Source of the DNA: Vulcaniibacterium tengchongense
GTDB taxonomy: Bacteria > Pseudomonadota > Gammaproteobacteria > Xanthomonadales > Xanthomonadaceae
DNA: 64,000 nucleotides
Assembly (NCBI RefSeq): GCF_003814555.1
Contig: NZ_RKQN01000001.1
Span: 434,001 to 498,000, forward strand
Reading direction: 5' to 3'
Shown here piece after piece: positions 9,177 through 18,027 of the stretch. Under the pieces are notes generated by a model that was not told where the DNA came from, searched no databases, and saw only the letters and a list, made by a program, of their open reading frames with translations. The translations under genes were made by a program, and so were the position numbers. How positions within the stretch are numbered: position 1 is the stretch's first letter; every line of letters begins with the position of its first letter.

Positions 9177-9899
9177 ATGCCCGCCCGCTCCCCGCCCCGT
9201 CAACCCGCGCCCGCGCCGCCCGGGGCCCTGGCCTGGTACGCCAGCGAGGCGGGCCAGGGGGTGCTCGCGGTCGAGGAGCGGGCGATGGCACGGGTGCTGG
9301 CCGGCTGCCCGGCGTTGCCCTGGCTGTGGCTGGGGGTGCCCGGGGCGGTGGCCCCCGAGGCCACGGTCCGTCGCGGCGTGCGCCTGTGCCGCACCCCGGG
9401 CGGCTTGTTCGACGGCACCGTGCGCTGTGGCCTGCCGCTGCCGCTGGCCAGCGAATCGATGTGCGCGGTGCTGCTGCAGCACGCGCTGGACGACACCGCG
9501 GCGATCGGCCCGCTGCTGGACGAATGCGCCCGCGTGCTCGCGCCCGGCGGGGTGCTGTGGCTGGCGGCGCTGAACCCGTGGAGCCCCTACCGCGCGCGCT
9601 GGGCGCGCAGCGGCCTGCGCGCGCGCGACCCGGGGCGCTGGCAGGCGGCGCTGCGCCGGGCCGGCTTCGCGGTCGACACGGTCGGCGTGCAGTGGCTGGG
9701 CCCGCATTGGCGCGTCGCCCATGGCGAGGTCGGGATCGGCGCCGCCGACCGCCTGCGCGCCGGCATCGCCCTCACCGTGAGCAAGCGCGTGCACGCGCCG
9801 ATCCCGCCGACGCCGGTGCCGGCGCTGCTGCGCTGGCAGGGCGCGCCGGCGGGCGGACGCGGCGCGCGGCGCGCGCGTGAGGCGATAATGCGGCGATGA
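9177..9899 (+). CDS. Class I SAM-dependent methyltransferase (YafS-like)
   Basis: This 240-residue protein is in the position of E. coli yafS, between divergent gloB and rnhA. The central part ([27 protein letters not shown]) is the post-II/post-III region of class I methyltransferases of the UbiE/COQ5 fold. The glycine-rich SAM loop usual at the N-terminal side is not obvious ([13 protein letters not shown] is the best candidate), so this may be a divergent or degraded methyltransferase. The substrate is unknown. An ATG at 9138 is possible, but the one at 9177 fits the fold better. The stop overlaps the rnhA start (ATGA). Confidence 0.8.
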   Translation: MPARSPPRQPAPAPPGALAWYASEAGQGVLAVEERAMARVLAGCPALPWLWLGVPGAVAPEATVRRGVRLCRTPGGLFDGTVRCGLPLPLASESMCAVLLQHALDDTAAIGPLLDECARVLAPGGVLWLAALNPWSPYRARWARSGLRARDPGRWQAALRRAGFAVDTVGVQWLGPHWRVAHGEVGIGAADRLRAGIALTVSKRVHAPIPPTPVPALLRWQGAPAGGRGARRAREAIMRR

Positions 9900-10366
9900 C
9901 GACAGACAATCTGAAGCGGGTCGAGGCCCATACCGACGGCGCCTGCCTCGGCAACCCGGGCCCCGGCGGCTGGGCCGCGCTGCTGCGCTACCGCGGCCGC
10001 GAGCGCGAGCTGGTCGGCGGCGAGTCGGCCACCACCAACAACCGCATGGAGCTGATGGCGGCGATCGCGGCGCTGGAGACGCTCAGCGAGCCGTGCGAGG
10101 TCGCGCTGTACACCGACTCGCAGTACGTGCGCCAGGGCATCACCGAGTGGATCGGCAACTGGGTCCGGCGCGGCTGGAAGACCGCCGGCGGCGAGGCGGT
10201 GAAGAACCGCGACCTGTGGGAGCGCCTGCATGCCGCCAACCTGCGCCACCGGGTCGAATGGCATTGGGTCAAGGGCCACAACGGCGACCCCGACAACGAG
10301 CGCGTCGACGCGCTCGCCCGCGCCCAGGCGCAGCAGTTCCGCGCCGCCGCCGCCCCCGTGCGCTGA
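9896..10366 (+). CDS. rnhA: Ribonuclease HI
   Basis: This 156-residue enzyme removes the RNA strand of RNA-DNA hybrids and R-loops. All catalytic acids are present: Asp14 ([16 protein letters not shown]), Glu52 (NNRMELMA), Asp74 (YTDSQYV) and Asp138 (ERVDALA), plus His128 in the flexible loop (KGHNGD). The basic protrusion helix ([24 protein letters not shown]) is retained as in the E. coli type. The ATG at 9896 overlaps the stop of the methyltransferase. dnaQ follows after 18 bp in the same direction; in E. coli rnhA and dnaQ are adjacent but divergent. Confidence 0.96.
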   Translation: MTTDNLKRVEAHTDGACLGNPGPGGWAALLRYRGRERELVGGESATTNNRMELMAAIAALETLSEPCEVALYTDSQYVRQGITEWIGNWVRRGWKTAGGEAVKNRDLWERLHAANLRHRVEWHWVKGHNGDPDNERVDALARAQAQQFRAAAAPVR

Positions 10367-10384
10367 GCGTGCGAGAATGCGCCG

Positions 10385-11134
10385 ATGCGGCAGATCGTCC
10401 TCGACACCGAAACCACCGGCCTGAGCTGGGAACGCGGCAACCGCGTGGTCGAAATCGGCTGCGTGGAGTACCTGGAGCGCCGCCCCACCGGGCGCACCTT
10501 CCACGTCTATCTCAAGCCGGACTGCGAGTTCGAGCAGGGCGCGCAGGAGGTCACCGGCCTGACCCTGGAGTTCCTGGCCGACAAGCCGCGCTTCGAGGAA
10601 GTCGTCGACGAGTTCCTCGCCTTCATCGACGGCGCCGAGCTGATCATCCACAACGCCGCGTTCGACATCGGCTTCCTCGATCACGAGCTGCGCCGGCTCG
10701 GCCCGCAGTACGGCTGCATCGCCGACCGCTGCCGGATCGAGGACACCCTGCTGCTGGCGAGGCAGCGCTTCCCCGGCCAGCGCAACTCGCTGGACGCGCT
10801 GTGCAAGCGCCTGGGCGTGGACAACTCGCACCGCCAGCTGCACGGCGCGCTGCTCGACGCGCAGCTGTTGGCCGACGTCTACATCGCCCTGACCTCCGGC
10901 CAGGAGGAGATCGGCTTCGCGATCGACACGGGCGCGGAGGAGGTCGAGGCCGTGGCCTACCGAGTCGACGTCCGCGCCCCGCGCCCGCGCGTGCGGGCCG
11001 AGGCCGAGGAACTGGCCGCGCACCACGCCCGCCTGGAGAAGCTGCGCAAGAAGGCCGGCGGCGCCTGCGTCTGGGACCGGTACCTGGCGCCCGAAGCCGA
11101 AGCGGAGCCGGGCGCGGCGCTGGCCCTGGCCTGA
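10385..11134 (+). CDS. dnaQ: DNA polymerase III epsilon subunit (3'-5' proofreading exonuclease)
   Basis: This 249-residue proofreading subunit removes misincorporated nucleotides in the replicative core. It shows the DnaQ-type motifs ExoI Asp7/Glu9 (LDTETTG), ExoII Asp94 (HNAAFDIGFL) and ExoIII with His153/Asp158 (HGALLDAQLLADVY). The C-terminal 70 residues, which bind the polymerase alpha subunit, are Ala/Glu-rich and end in an acidic tail. It follows rnhA closely in the same direction. Confidence 0.95.
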   Translation: MRQIVLDTETTGLSWERGNRVVEIGCVEYLERRPTGRTFHVYLKPDCEFEQGAQEVTGLTLEFLADKPRFEEVVDEFLAFIDGAELIIHNAAFDIGFLDHELRRLGPQYGCIADRCRIEDTLLLARQRFPGQRNSLDALCKRLGVDNSHRQLHGALLDAQLLADVYIALTSGQEEIGFAIDTGAEEVEAVAYRVDVRAPRPRVRAEAEELAAHHARLEKLRKKAGGACVWDRYLAPEAEAEPGAALALA

Positions 11135-11151
11135 CGCCGCGCGCTTGCGGG

Positions 11152-11305
11152 CCTCACCCCCGACCCCTCTTCCGCAAGCGGGAGAGGAGCCCCCGCGACG
11201 CTGGACGCGAACAAGCCCTCTCCCGCTTGCCGCGAGGGGGCTCCCGCGACGCGCTGATGCCCACAAGCGCCTCTCCCGCTTGCGGGAGAGGGGCGAGGGC
11301 AAGGG
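11152..11305. repeat. Cluster of palindromic REP-like repeats, about 53-bp period
   Basis: Three related hairpin units sit between the convergent dnaQ and PP2C genes. The third is a perfect 22-bp palindrome at 11270-11291 (CCTCTCCCGC, two bases, then its complement). The first (about 11166-11187) and second (about 11217-11238) are imperfect copies. The spacers between units are also related (CCCGCGACGC..., ending ACAAG), giving a period of roughly 53 bp. The position between convergent genes fits a REP/BIME-type element that may end or protect transcripts. Confidence 0.7.
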
Positions 11306-11324
11306 CCAAGCAAGTTCCGCGCGC

Positions 11325-12029
11325 TCAGTGATTGCGCACCAGGATCACGGTCACGTTGTCCGATCCGCCGCCGTCCAGCGCCGCCGCGACCAGGGTGTCG
11401 ACGCACTCCTGCGCGCTGCAGTCGCTCTGCGCCAGCACCTTGGCGATGCTGCGGTCGTCGACTTCCTCGGTGAGGCCGTCGCTGCACAGCAGCAGCTGCA
11501 TGCCGGGGCGCAGCTCCCCGGTCATGGTCTCGACGTTCAGGTTGCGCGGGTCGGTCACGCCCAGCGCCTGGGTGACGACATTGCGATGCGGGTGGCTGCG
11601 CGCCTGCTCGTGGGTGATCGCGCCGTTGGCGATCAGCTCCTGCACGTAGCTGTGGTCCTGCGACAGCTGCGCCAGCTGGCCGTCGCGCCACAGGTAGACC
11701 CGGCTGTCGCCCACCCAGGCCACCTCGAAGCGGTTGCCGGCGATGCGCGCGGCGACCACGGTGGTGCCCATCGGCAGCGCGTCGTTGCGGCGGCGCGAGG
11801 TGCGGATGATCTCCTCGTCGGCGATCCGGATCGCCTGCGCCAGCGGCGTGCCGTCGCGGACCTCGCGCACGATGCTGTCGCGCGCCAGCGCGCTGGCGAC
11901 CTCGCCGTACTCGTGGCCGCCCATGCCGTCGGCCACCAGCCACAGGCCCAGTTCGCTGTCGCCGTAGTAGGTGTCTTCGTTGAGTTCCCGGCGCAGGCCG
12001 ACGTGCGAAAGATGTCCGAATTCGATCAT
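11325..12029 (-). CDS. PP2C-family serine/threonine protein phosphatase
   Basis: This 234-residue cytoplasmic protein is a metal-dependent PPM/PP2C phosphatase of the bacterial Stp/PrpC kind. Metal-ligand motifs are visible: NEDTYYG near the start (Asp19), LVADGMGGHEYGEVAS (Asp34), AWVGDSRVYL in the middle, CSDGLTEEV near residue 187 and GGSDNVTVILV at the end. It reverses Ser/Thr phosphorylation, but no partner kinase is in the window. The ATG at 12029 gives the family N-terminus MIEFGHLSHVGLRRELNEDTY; an open extension upstream has no support. It is convergent with dnaQ. Confidence 0.9.
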   Translation of the reverse strand: MIEFGHLSHVGLRRELNEDTYYGDSELGLWLVADGMGGHEYGEVASALARDSIVREVRDGTPLAQAIRIADEEIIRTSRRRNDALPMGTTVVAARIAGNRFEVAWVGDSRVYLWRDGQLAQLSQDHSYVQELIANGAITHEQARSHPHRNVVTQALGVTDPRNLNVETMTGELRPGMQLLLCSDGLTEEVDDRSIAKVLAQSDCSAQECVDTLVAAALDGGGSDNVTVILVRNH

Positions 12030-12126
12030 GCGTCGGTCAGGCCGCTGCGCTCGTGATGCCGTCGAGCCGAATAACGGAATCATCGGGGCCGGGCGGCCGC
12101 GAGGCAAGCCGCGGATTCACGAAAGA

Positions 12127-12153
12127 CGAAACGCCCCGCGAGGGGGCGTTTCG
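12127..12153 (-). terminator. Terminator after tRNA-Ser(CGA)
   Basis: An almost perfect GC-rich stem flanked by A3 and T3 (GAAACGCCCC...GGGGCGTTTC) lies directly after the 3' end of the tRNA on the minus strand and is followed by a moderately U-rich stretch. Confidence 0.7.
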
Positions 12154-12159
12154 CGTATC

Positions 12160-12250
12160 TGGCGGAGAGGGGGGGATTCGAACCCCCGAGGCGCTATAAA
12201 CGCCTGCCTGATTTCGAGTCAGGTACATTCAACCACTCTGCCACCTCTCC
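12160..12250 (-). tRNA. tRNA-Ser (anticodon CGA)
   Basis: This 91-nt class II tRNA reads UCG codons. The 7-bp acceptor stem (GGAGAGG/CCTCTCC, plus positions 12244-12250 and 12164-12170) is followed by an encoded GCCA 3' end. The anticodon loop CTCGAAA sits between CCTGA and TCAGG. A long variable arm and the T loop GGTTCGAATCC are present. It is followed on its strand by a terminator hairpin. Confidence 0.96.
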
Positions 12251-12362
12251 GGGTGCAGCGAGCCGGTAATGATACGGACCCGGCGCCGGCGCGGCAAGGC
12301 GCCAGCCGGGCCGCGGCGCCGGCGGCTACACTGTCGCCCCCGACTGAACGGCCGCATCCTCC

Positions 12363-12770
12363 ATGTCCGAAATCCTGGTCCCGGTGTCCTTCGGCGAGTT
12401 GCTCGACAAGATCGCGATCCTGCAGATCAAGTCCGAGCGCATGACCGACGAGGCCAAGCTGGCCAACGTGCGCAACGAACTGTCCGCGCTGGAGCGGACC
12501 TGGATGGCGCATCCGGCCGCCGGCGGCGACGTCACCCGCCTGCGCGCCGAGCTGAAGGCGGTCAACGAGCGGCTGTGGGACATCGAGGACGCGATCCGCC
12601 TCAAGGAGAAGGCGCAGGCCTTCGACGAGGAGTTCGTGCGCCTGGCGCGCAGCGTCTACTTCGAGAACGACGAGCGCGCGCGGATCAAGAAGGAGATCAA
12701 CCTGGCGCTGGGCTCGACCTACGTCGAGGAGAAGTCGTACCAGGACTACAAGACCGGCGCGGCGCCGTAA
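12363..12770 (+). CDS. DUF6165 family protein
   Basis: This small acidic, helix-rich protein of 135 residues begins MSEILVPVSFGELLDKIAILQIKSER, which matches the uncharacterised DUF6165 family. Two heptad-like segments (about 15-75 and 80-115, LWDIEDAIRLKEKAQAFDEEF) suggest a coiled coil. There is no signal peptide or membrane segment. Members are typically found near LPS or capsule glycosyltransferase genes; here a heptosyltransferase and a Kdo kinase lie about 1 kb away. A -10-like TACACT at 12327-12332 precedes the gene. The function is unknown. Confidence 0.85.
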   Translation: MSEILVPVSFGELLDKIAILQIKSERMTDEAKLANVRNELSALERTWMAHPAAGGDVTRLRAELKAVNERLWDIEDAIRLKEKAQAFDEEFVRLARSVYFENDERARIKKEINLALGSTYVEEKSYQDYKTGAAP

Positions 12771-13037
12771 CCGCCGCGCGCGTCCTGCCCGGATTGCCGG
12801 CCCGGAGGCATCGCCCGCGCGCAGGCCCTTCCCGCGCCTCGCCGCCACCGCGCTCGCGCGGGTGCTTGCACGCCCGTCCCCGTGCGGGTGAGCCGGCTGC
12901 CGGCGCAGCGCGGTCGCGTGCAGGGGGCCGCGCCGCGGTGGGCGCCGCGCGCTGCCGTCCGGAACGATCGAGTAGGCCCGTCGTTCCGCGCTTCGCGGCG
13001 GCCGGGAGCGGCTTCGGGTGCGGCCGCCGCCTTCGCC

Positions 13038-13388
13038 TCAGCGCGCCAGCGCGTAGGCCGCCACCGCGAACGCCAGCAGCGCGGCGGTGACGGCGACCAC
13101 GGCGAACGTCTGCAGCCGGTGCAGGCGCCGGTCCTGTTCGGCCTGGCTGCGGCGCAGCTCCGCCAGCGTGGCCTCGAGCTGCTGCGCGCCCTGCTTGAGC
13201 GCCGCCAGGGTCTGCTCCATCTCCGCGGCCAGGGCGCGGATCGCCTGGTCGTTGCGGTCGACCGCGTCCTGCAGCTCGCGGATCTGCTCCGGCACCTTGG
13301 ACGGTTCCCGGCTGCGGGTGAACATCGGGCGCGCGGCGCGGATCAGCTCCGGCAGCAGCGGCGCCACCACGGTGAACCATGCGGCCAT
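13038..13388 (-). CDS. Small coiled-coil membrane protein, unrecognised
   Basis: This is a 116-residue protein I do not recognise. It has a short hydrophobic start ([18 protein letters not shown]), a long amphipathic helix with heptads (about 33-90, [28 protein letters not shown]...) and one C-terminal membrane segment (about 94-114). The layout suggests a tail-anchored or inner-membrane spacer protein. Its ATG overlaps the heptosyltransferase stop by one base (TGATG), so it is translated with that gene and probably belongs to LPS-core assembly. That link is inference from position only. Confidence 0.75.
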   Translation of the reverse strand: MAAWFTVVAPLLPELIRAARPMFTRSREPSKVPEQIRELQDAVDRNDQAIRALAAEMEQTLAALKQGAQQLEATLAELRRSQAEQDRRLHRLQTFAVVAVTAALLAFAVAAYALAR

Positions 13389-14482
13389 CACGGCCTCCTG
13401 TGATCCTGGGAGGGATAGTCGCTGCGATAGCGCTCGAACGCGGCCACCGCGTCCTCGACCGTGACCAGGTCCATCACGCCCTCGTGCTCGATCTTCGTGC
13501 CCCACTTCAGCTCGGCCGCGGGCTTGCCGCGGAACTTGCGCGCGGCGTCGTCGTAGCGGTCGACGCAGTAGCGGCGGTCGCTGTAGGGCCCGCTGCGGGC
13601 CGGGTTGCTGGCCGCGTGCAGGCCCAGCACCTTGGTGCCCATCGCGTTGGCGATGTGCATCGGGCCGGAATCCGGCGTCATCAGCAGCTGGCCGCGCTCG
13701 AGCAGCGCCGGCAGTTGCTTGAGCGTGTCCTTGCCGACCAGGTCGAGCACGCCGGAGGACGGCGCCGGCGTACGCATCGCCGCGAGGATCGCGTCGGCGG
13801 TGCGCCGCTCCAGCTCGCTGCGGCCGCCGCACAGCACCACCCGCCAGCCGCGCGACAGCGCGTGGTCGGCGACGGCGGCGTAGCGCTCCGCGCGCCAGTT
13901 GCGCAGCGCGTGGCTGGAGCAGGGCGAGATCAGCAGGGTCGGCGTGCCGTCCTCGGGCCACTGCGCGCGCGCCCATTCGCGCGCCTCGGCGGGCACCGGC
14001 AGATCCCAGCGCACCTCGGCCTGGGCGAGGCCGAGCGGCTCGCAGAAGCTGCCGATCGCCTCGAGCACGTGGATGCCGGGACGGTCGGGGATGCGCTCGT
14101 TGACGAACAGGCCGTGCAGGTCCTTCGAGCGCGCGCGGTCGTAGCCGATCCGCCGCCGCGCCGGCACGAACGCCGACAGCAGGTTGGCGCGCGCCGCCAC
14201 CTGCATCTGCAGCAGGGCGTCGAAGCGCGGCGCCGGGCCGAGCCGCTCGCGCAGCGCCTGCCGCGCCGCGCGCATGCCGGCGAGGCCGCCGGCCTTGTCG
14301 TACTCGACGAACTCGACGCCCTCCAGGCCGGCGAGCAGGCGGTGCTCGGCCTTGCCGATCAGCCAGACCAGCCGCGCCTGCGGCCAGGCGCGGCGCAGGG
14401 TGCGCACCAGCGGCACCACGTGGGTGACGTCGCCGAGGGCGGACAGGCGCAGCAGGCAGATCGAGGCGGGCGCGGCAGGCAC
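13388..14482 (-). CDS. Glycosyltransferase family 9 (LPS heptosyltransferase type)
   Basis: This predicted enzyme transfers ADP-activated heptose to the lipopolysaccharide core on the cytoplasmic face of the inner membrane. The 364-residue protein has the GT9 N-terminal signature [27 protein letters not shown], a central basic region ([16 protein letters not shown]) and the C-domain nucleotide-sugar motif [22 protein letters not shown]. The best start is GTG at 14482, only 21 bp from the divergent Kdo kinase ATG. No strong ribosome site is visible. Whether it adds HepI or another residue cannot be told. Confidence 0.88.
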   Translation of the reverse strand: MPAAPASICLLRLSALGDVTHVVPLVRTLRRAWPQARLVWLIGKAEHRLLAGLEGVEFVEYDKAGGLAGMRAARQALRERLGPAPRFDALLQMQVAARANLLSAFVPARRRIGYDRARSKDLHGLFVNERIPDRPGIHVLEAIGSFCEPLGLAQAEVRWDLPVPAEAREWARAQWPEDGTPTLLISPCSSHALRNWRAERYAAVADHALSRGWRVVLCGGRSELERRTADAILAAMRTPAPSSGVLDLVGKDTLKQLPALLERGQLLMTPDSGPMHIANAMGTKVLGLHAASNPARSGPYSDRRYCVDRYDDAARKFRGKPAAELKWGTKIEHEGVMDLVTVEDAVAAFERYRSDYPSQDHRRP

Positions 14483-14503
14483 GTGGTTGCTAGACTCGGA
14501 GGG

Positions 14504-15253
14504 ATGACGGGCTTCGATGCTGCCGAGGAGTTGACGCCGTTCCGCGACGACAGCGGCTTCGGTGCGATTCTGTTCGACCGCACCCGCGTGCGGCAAGCGA
14601 GCCCGGCGTGGTTCTCGCCGGGCTTCTGGGATGCGCGCGCGCGGCCGGTGGACAGCGGCGGCCGCGGCGGCGCCTGGTTCGTCGACGCGCCGTTCGGGCC
14701 GGCGCTGCTGCGGCGCTACCTGCGTGGCGGCCTGGCCGCGCGCTTCAGCCGCGACCGCTACTGGTGGCACGGCGCCGCGCGCACGCGCAGCTTCGCCGAG
14801 TTCCGCCTGACCCGGGCGATGGCGGAGAAGGGCGTGCCGGTGCCGCGGCCGATCGCCGCCTGCTACCGGCGCGAAGGCCCGTTCTACCGCGCCGCGATCC
14901 TGCTCGAACGCCTCGACGACGTGCGTTCCTTCGCCGACCGCGTCGCGGTGGCCGGCGACGGCGCGCCGTGGGAGGAAGCCGGCCGGCTGATCGCGCGCGC
15001 GCATCGCGCCGGGCTCGACCATGCCGACCTCAACGCGCACAACCTGCTGTTCGACAGCGCCGGCCGCGGCTGGGTGATCGACCTGGACCGCGGCCGCGAG
15101 CGCATTCCCGCGACCGGCTGGCGCGAACGCAACCTGGCCCGGCTGCGGCGCTCGCTGCTGAAGCTGCGCGGCGCGCGCAGCGCGGAGCAGGTCGCGCGCG
15201 ATTTCGCCCGCCTGCGCGCGGCCTACGACCGGGCCTGGGAACGAGGCTACTGA
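14504..15253 (+). CDS. kdkA: 3-deoxy-D-manno-octulosonic acid (Kdo) kinase
   Basis: This 249-residue LPS-modifying kinase of the KdkA/InaA family phosphorylates Kdo in the inner core. The protein-kinase-like catalytic loop is [12 protein letters not shown] (His173, Asp175, Asn180) and the metal-binding Asp193 is in VIDLDRGR. The N-terminal half contains the family [16 protein letters not shown] region. In single-Kdo organisms this phosphate substitutes for the second Kdo. It is divergent from the heptosyltransferase, giving an LPS-core pair. GGAGG immediately before the ATG is closer than usual for a ribosome site. Confidence 0.88.
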   Translation: MTGFDAAEELTPFRDDSGFGAILFDRTRVRQASPAWFSPGFWDARARPVDSGGRGGAWFVDAPFGPALLRRYLRGGLAARFSRDRYWWHGAARTRSFAEFRLTRAMAEKGVPVPRPIAACYRREGPFYRAAILLERLDDVRSFADRVAVAGDGAPWEEAGRLIARAHRAGLDHADLNAHNLLFDSAGRGWVIDLDRGRERIPATGWRERNLARLRRSLLKLRGARSAEQVARDFARLRAAYDRAWERGY

Positions 15254-15254
15254 G

Positions 15255-16013
15255 ATGGCCTGGCATCTGCGCCTGCACGGCGTCGGCAACGCGTCCGCGG
15301 TCGAGCTCGGTTCGGCGATGGCGACCATCGAGCGCGACGGCCGGCCCTGGCTGACCATCGACTGCGGCGGCGAGGGCCTGACCGCGTTCCTGGCGCACTA
15401 CGGCGCGCCGCCGCCGGCGCTGTTCGTCACCCACACCCATCTCGACCACGTGGCCGGCTTCGAACGGTTGTTCGTGGCGAACTACTTCGACGCCGCGCGG
15501 CGCGGCCGCACCCGCCTGTACGTCCCGGCCAAGCTGGTGCCGCTGCTGCACCAGCGCGTGGCCGACTATCCCAACGTGCTGGCCGAGGGCGGGGCGAACT
15601 TCTGGGACGCGTTCCAGCTGGTCCCGGTCGGCGAGGCGTTCTGGCACGACGGCCTGCGCCTGGAGACGTTCCCGGTGCGCCACCATTGGCCCGAGACCGC
15701 GTACGGCCTGCGCCTGCGCGGCAGCGTGGTCTGGACCGGCGACACCCGGCCGATCCCGGAGATGCTGGCGCGCCACGCCGACGCCGGCGAGCTGATCGCG
15801 CACGACTGCGCGCTGCACGGCAACCCTTCGCACAGCGGCATCGACGATCTGGAGCGCGAATACCCGCGCGCGCTGTTGGCGCGCTGCCTGCTCTATCACT
15901 ACGCCAGCGCCGCGGACGGGGAGGCGTTGGCCGCGCGCGGCCATCGCGTGGCCCGCCCGGGCGAGCTCGTCGCGTTGAACGAACCGACGGCGGAGCGGTC
16001 CGAACCGGCATGA
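15255..16013 (+). CDS. MBL-fold metallo-hydrolase (RNase Z-like/lactonase group)
   Basis: This 252-residue cytoplasmic protein with a metallo-beta-lactamase fold carries the dinuclear metal motif THTHLDH (His60, His62, Asp64, His65). Further ligands are likely the histidines in VRHHWPE, the Asp in VWTGDTRPIPE and the His in IAHDCALHGNPSHS. The family acts on phosphodiesters or esters. The substrate is unknown. It starts one base after the kdkA stop and its own stop overlaps the moaA ATG (ATGA), so it bridges LPS and cofactor genes in one transcript. Confidence 0.82.
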   Translation: MAWHLRLHGVGNASAVELGSAMATIERDGRPWLTIDCGGEGLTAFLAHYGAPPPALFVTHTHLDHVAGFERLFVANYFDAARRGRTRLYVPAKLVPLLHQRVADYPNVLAEGGANFWDAFQLVPVGEAFWHDGLRLETFPVRHHWPETAYGLRLRGSVVWTGDTRPIPEMLARHADAGELIAHDCALHGNPSHSGIDDLEREYPRALLARCLLYHYASAADGEALAARGHRVARPGELVALNEPTAERSEPA

Positions 16014-17035
16014 CCGCGCTGTCCGCCGTCCCCGCGCTCGCCCCGCGCGACCGCTTCGGCCGGCCGATCCGCGACCTGCGCCTGTCGGTGATCGAGGCCT
16101 GCAACTTCCGCTGCCCGTACTGCATGCCGGCCGAGCGCGTGCCCGACGGCTACGGCTTCGACCGCGCGAGCCGGCTGTCGTTCGACGAGATCGAAACGCT
16201 GGTGCGCGGCTTCGCCGCGCTGGGCGTGCGCAAGCTGCGCCTGACCGGCGGCGAGCCGCTGCTGCGGCGGAACCTGCCGCAGCTGGTCGCGCGCCTGGCG
16301 CGGATCGAAGCGCTGGAGGACATCGCCCTGACCACCAACGGCGCGCTGCTGGCGCCGCAGGCGCGCGCGCTGCGCGACGCCGGGCTGCACCGGATCACGG
16401 TCAGCCTGGACGCGCTCGATCCGCAGCGCTTCCGCGCGATGAGCGGCGGGCGCGGCGAGATCGCCGACGTGCTGGCCGGCATCGCCGCCGCGGAAGCGGC
16501 CGGCTTCGGCGCGCTCAAGCTGAACTGCGTGGTCGAGCGCGGGGCCAACGACGACCAGGTGCTGCCGCTGGTCGAGCGTTTCCGCGGCACGCCGCACGTG
16601 TTGCGCTTCATCGAATACATGGACGTGGGCACCTGCAACGGCTGGCGCCGCGGGCGGGTGGTGCCCTCGGCCGAACTGCGCGACCGCATCGCCGCGCGCT
16701 GGCCGCTGCGCCCGCTCGGTCCCCACTACCGCGGCGAGGTCGCGTCGCGCTACGCGTTCGAAGACGGCCAGGGCGAGATCGGCTTCGTCAGTTCGGTCAG
16801 CGCGCCGTTCTGCGGCGATTGCCATCGTGCGCGGGTGTCGGCGGACGGCCGCCTCTACACCTGCCTGTTCGCCGGCGAAGGCCACGATCTTCGCGCCGCG
16901 CTGGCCGAAGGCGAGGCCGCGTTGCGCGAGCGCGTCGCCCGGCTCTGGCAGGCGCGCGGCGACCGCTACAGCGAACTGCGCGGCACGCCGGCGGCGCCGC
17001 GCCGGCGCGTCGAGATGTTCCTGGTCGGCGGCTGA
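16010..17035 (+). CDS. moaA: GTP 3',8-cyclase MoaA (molybdopterin biosynthesis)
   Basis: This radical SAM enzyme starts molybdenum cofactor synthesis by converting GTP to 3',8-cyclo-dihydro-GTP. The 341-residue protein has the SAM-cluster motif CNFRCPYC (Cys31, Cys35, Cys38), LTGGEPLLR for SAM binding and the second-cluster cysteines in CGDCHRARVSADGRLYTC. It ends in the Gly-Gly tail (LVGG) needed for full activity. The ATG at 16010 overlaps the preceding stop. moaC follows after about 240 bp. Confidence 0.95.
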   Translation: MTALSAVPALAPRDRFGRPIRDLRLSVIEACNFRCPYCMPAERVPDGYGFDRASRLSFDEIETLVRGFAALGVRKLRLTGGEPLLRRNLPQLVARLARIEALEDIALTTNGALLAPQARALRDAGLHRITVSLDALDPQRFRAMSGGRGEIADVLAGIAAAEAAGFGALKLNCVVERGANDDQVLPLVERFRGTPHVLRFIEYMDVGTCNGWRRGRVVPSAELRDRIAARWPLRPLGPHYRGEVASRYAFEDGQGEIGFVSSVSAPFCGDCHRARVSADGRLYTCLFAGEGHDLRAALAEGEAALRERVARLWQARGDRYSELRGTPAAPRRRVEMFLVGG

Positions 17036-17278
17036 GCCGGCCGGGCGCGTGCGCGGCGCTCCGGCCGGGGCGAGGTCTTTCCGGCGGCGGATTCGCGCGG
17101 ACGAAAGGATCCGAGCAGAAGCGGCATGACGGATGCGGCGCGTCGCGGGTGCGCGGCCAACCGGCAATGGAAAATCGCCGATCCGCGCCGATCCGCGTGT
17201 CCACCGGCCAAATGCAAGACCGCCACGGGACGGCATTCCCGGCCGCGCGAGGCTAAGCTTGGCGGCCGGAGGGCCTTC

Positions 17279-17776
17279 GTGAAGCGCAGCCGCACACCCG
17301 CATTGACCCATCTCGATCCGCACGGCCGCCCGGCGATGGTCGACGTCTCGGCCAAGCCGGCGAGCGCGCGCGCGGCGTCGGCCGAATGCCGGGTGCGCTT
17401 CCCCGCCGAGGTCGCGCGGCAATTGCGCGCTTCCGGGTTAAAAAGCGCCAAGGGCGGCATCGCCGAGACCGCGATCGTCGCCGGCACGATGGCGGTCAAG
17501 CGCACCCACGAGCTGATCCCGTTCTGCCATCCGCTGCCGATCGACGGCTGCCGGATCGCGGTCGAGTGGGCCGGCGAGAACGTGCTGCGGATCGAATGCA
17601 CGGTGAAGACCGTGCACCGCACCGGCGTGGAGATGGAGGCGCTGACCGGCGCGACCGTCGCGGCCCTGACCGTGTACGACATGTGCAAGGCCTTGTCGCA
17701 CCGCATCGTGCTCGGCCCGGCGAAGCTGCTGGCCAAGCGCGGCGGCCGCCGCGACGTCGGCGGGGAGGTCGGATGA
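17279..17776 (+). CDS. moaC: Cyclic pyranopterin monophosphate synthase MoaC
   Basis: MoaC rearranges the MoaA product into cyclic pyranopterin monophosphate. The 165-residue protein has [31 protein letters not shown] and [13 protein letters not shown]...YDMCKA, the two conserved catalytic blocks. A GTG start at 17279, preceded by CGGAGGG, gives the family N-terminus and length (about 160). An ATG at 17126 would add 51 unrelated residues and is rejected. A -10-like TAAGCT lies at about 17254-17259. The stop overlaps the moaD start. Confidence 0.93.
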   Translation: MKRSRTPALTHLDPHGRPAMVDVSAKPASARAASAECRVRFPAEVARQLRASGLKSAKGGIAETAIVAGTMAVKRTHELIPFCHPLPIDGCRIAVEWAGENVLRIECTVKTVHRTGVEMEALTGATVAALTVYDMCKALSHRIVLGPAKLLAKRGGRRDVGGEVG

Positions 17777-18015
17777 CGGCCCGGGCCAAGGTGCTGTACT
17801 TCGCCAGCCTGCGCGACGCGGCCGGGATGGCCGAGGAAACCGTCGAACCCGCTGGCGATCTGCGGGCCTTGTACGAAGCGCTGCGCGCGCGCCACGGCTT
17901 CACCCTGCCGCCGGAACGCCTGCGCGTGGCCGTCGACGGCGCCTTCGCCCGCTGGAACGACCCGGTCCGGGAAGGCACCGAAATCGCCTTCATCCCCCCG
18001 GTGAGCGGGGGGTGA
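17773..18015 (+). CDS. moaD: Molybdopterin synthase sulfur-carrier subunit MoaD
   Basis: This ubiquitin-like 80-residue protein carries a C-terminal thiocarboxylate that MoaE uses to build the dithiolene. It has the beta-grasp pattern [16 protein letters not shown] and ends FIPPVSGG, the Gly-Gly tail that is adenylated and sulfurated. The start overlaps the moaC stop (ATGA). It is separated from moaE by 443 bp of tandem repeats rather than adjoining it, which is unusual because the two form one enzyme. Confidence 0.93.
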   Translation: MTARAKVLYFASLRDAAGMAEETVEPAGDLRALYEALRARHGFTLPPERLRVAVDGAFARWNDPVREGTEIAFIPPVSGG

Positions 18016-18027
18016 GCGTGCGCGGCC

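Noticed and set aside
13038-13388. Phage holin or spanin for the small coiled-coil membrane protein
   Set aside because: No other phage gene is near, and it is coupled to an LPS glycosyltransferase.
17126-17278. N-terminal extension of moaC from ATG 17126
   Set aside because: The extra 51 residues are unlike MoaC; GTG at 17279 has a ribosome site and gives the correct length.
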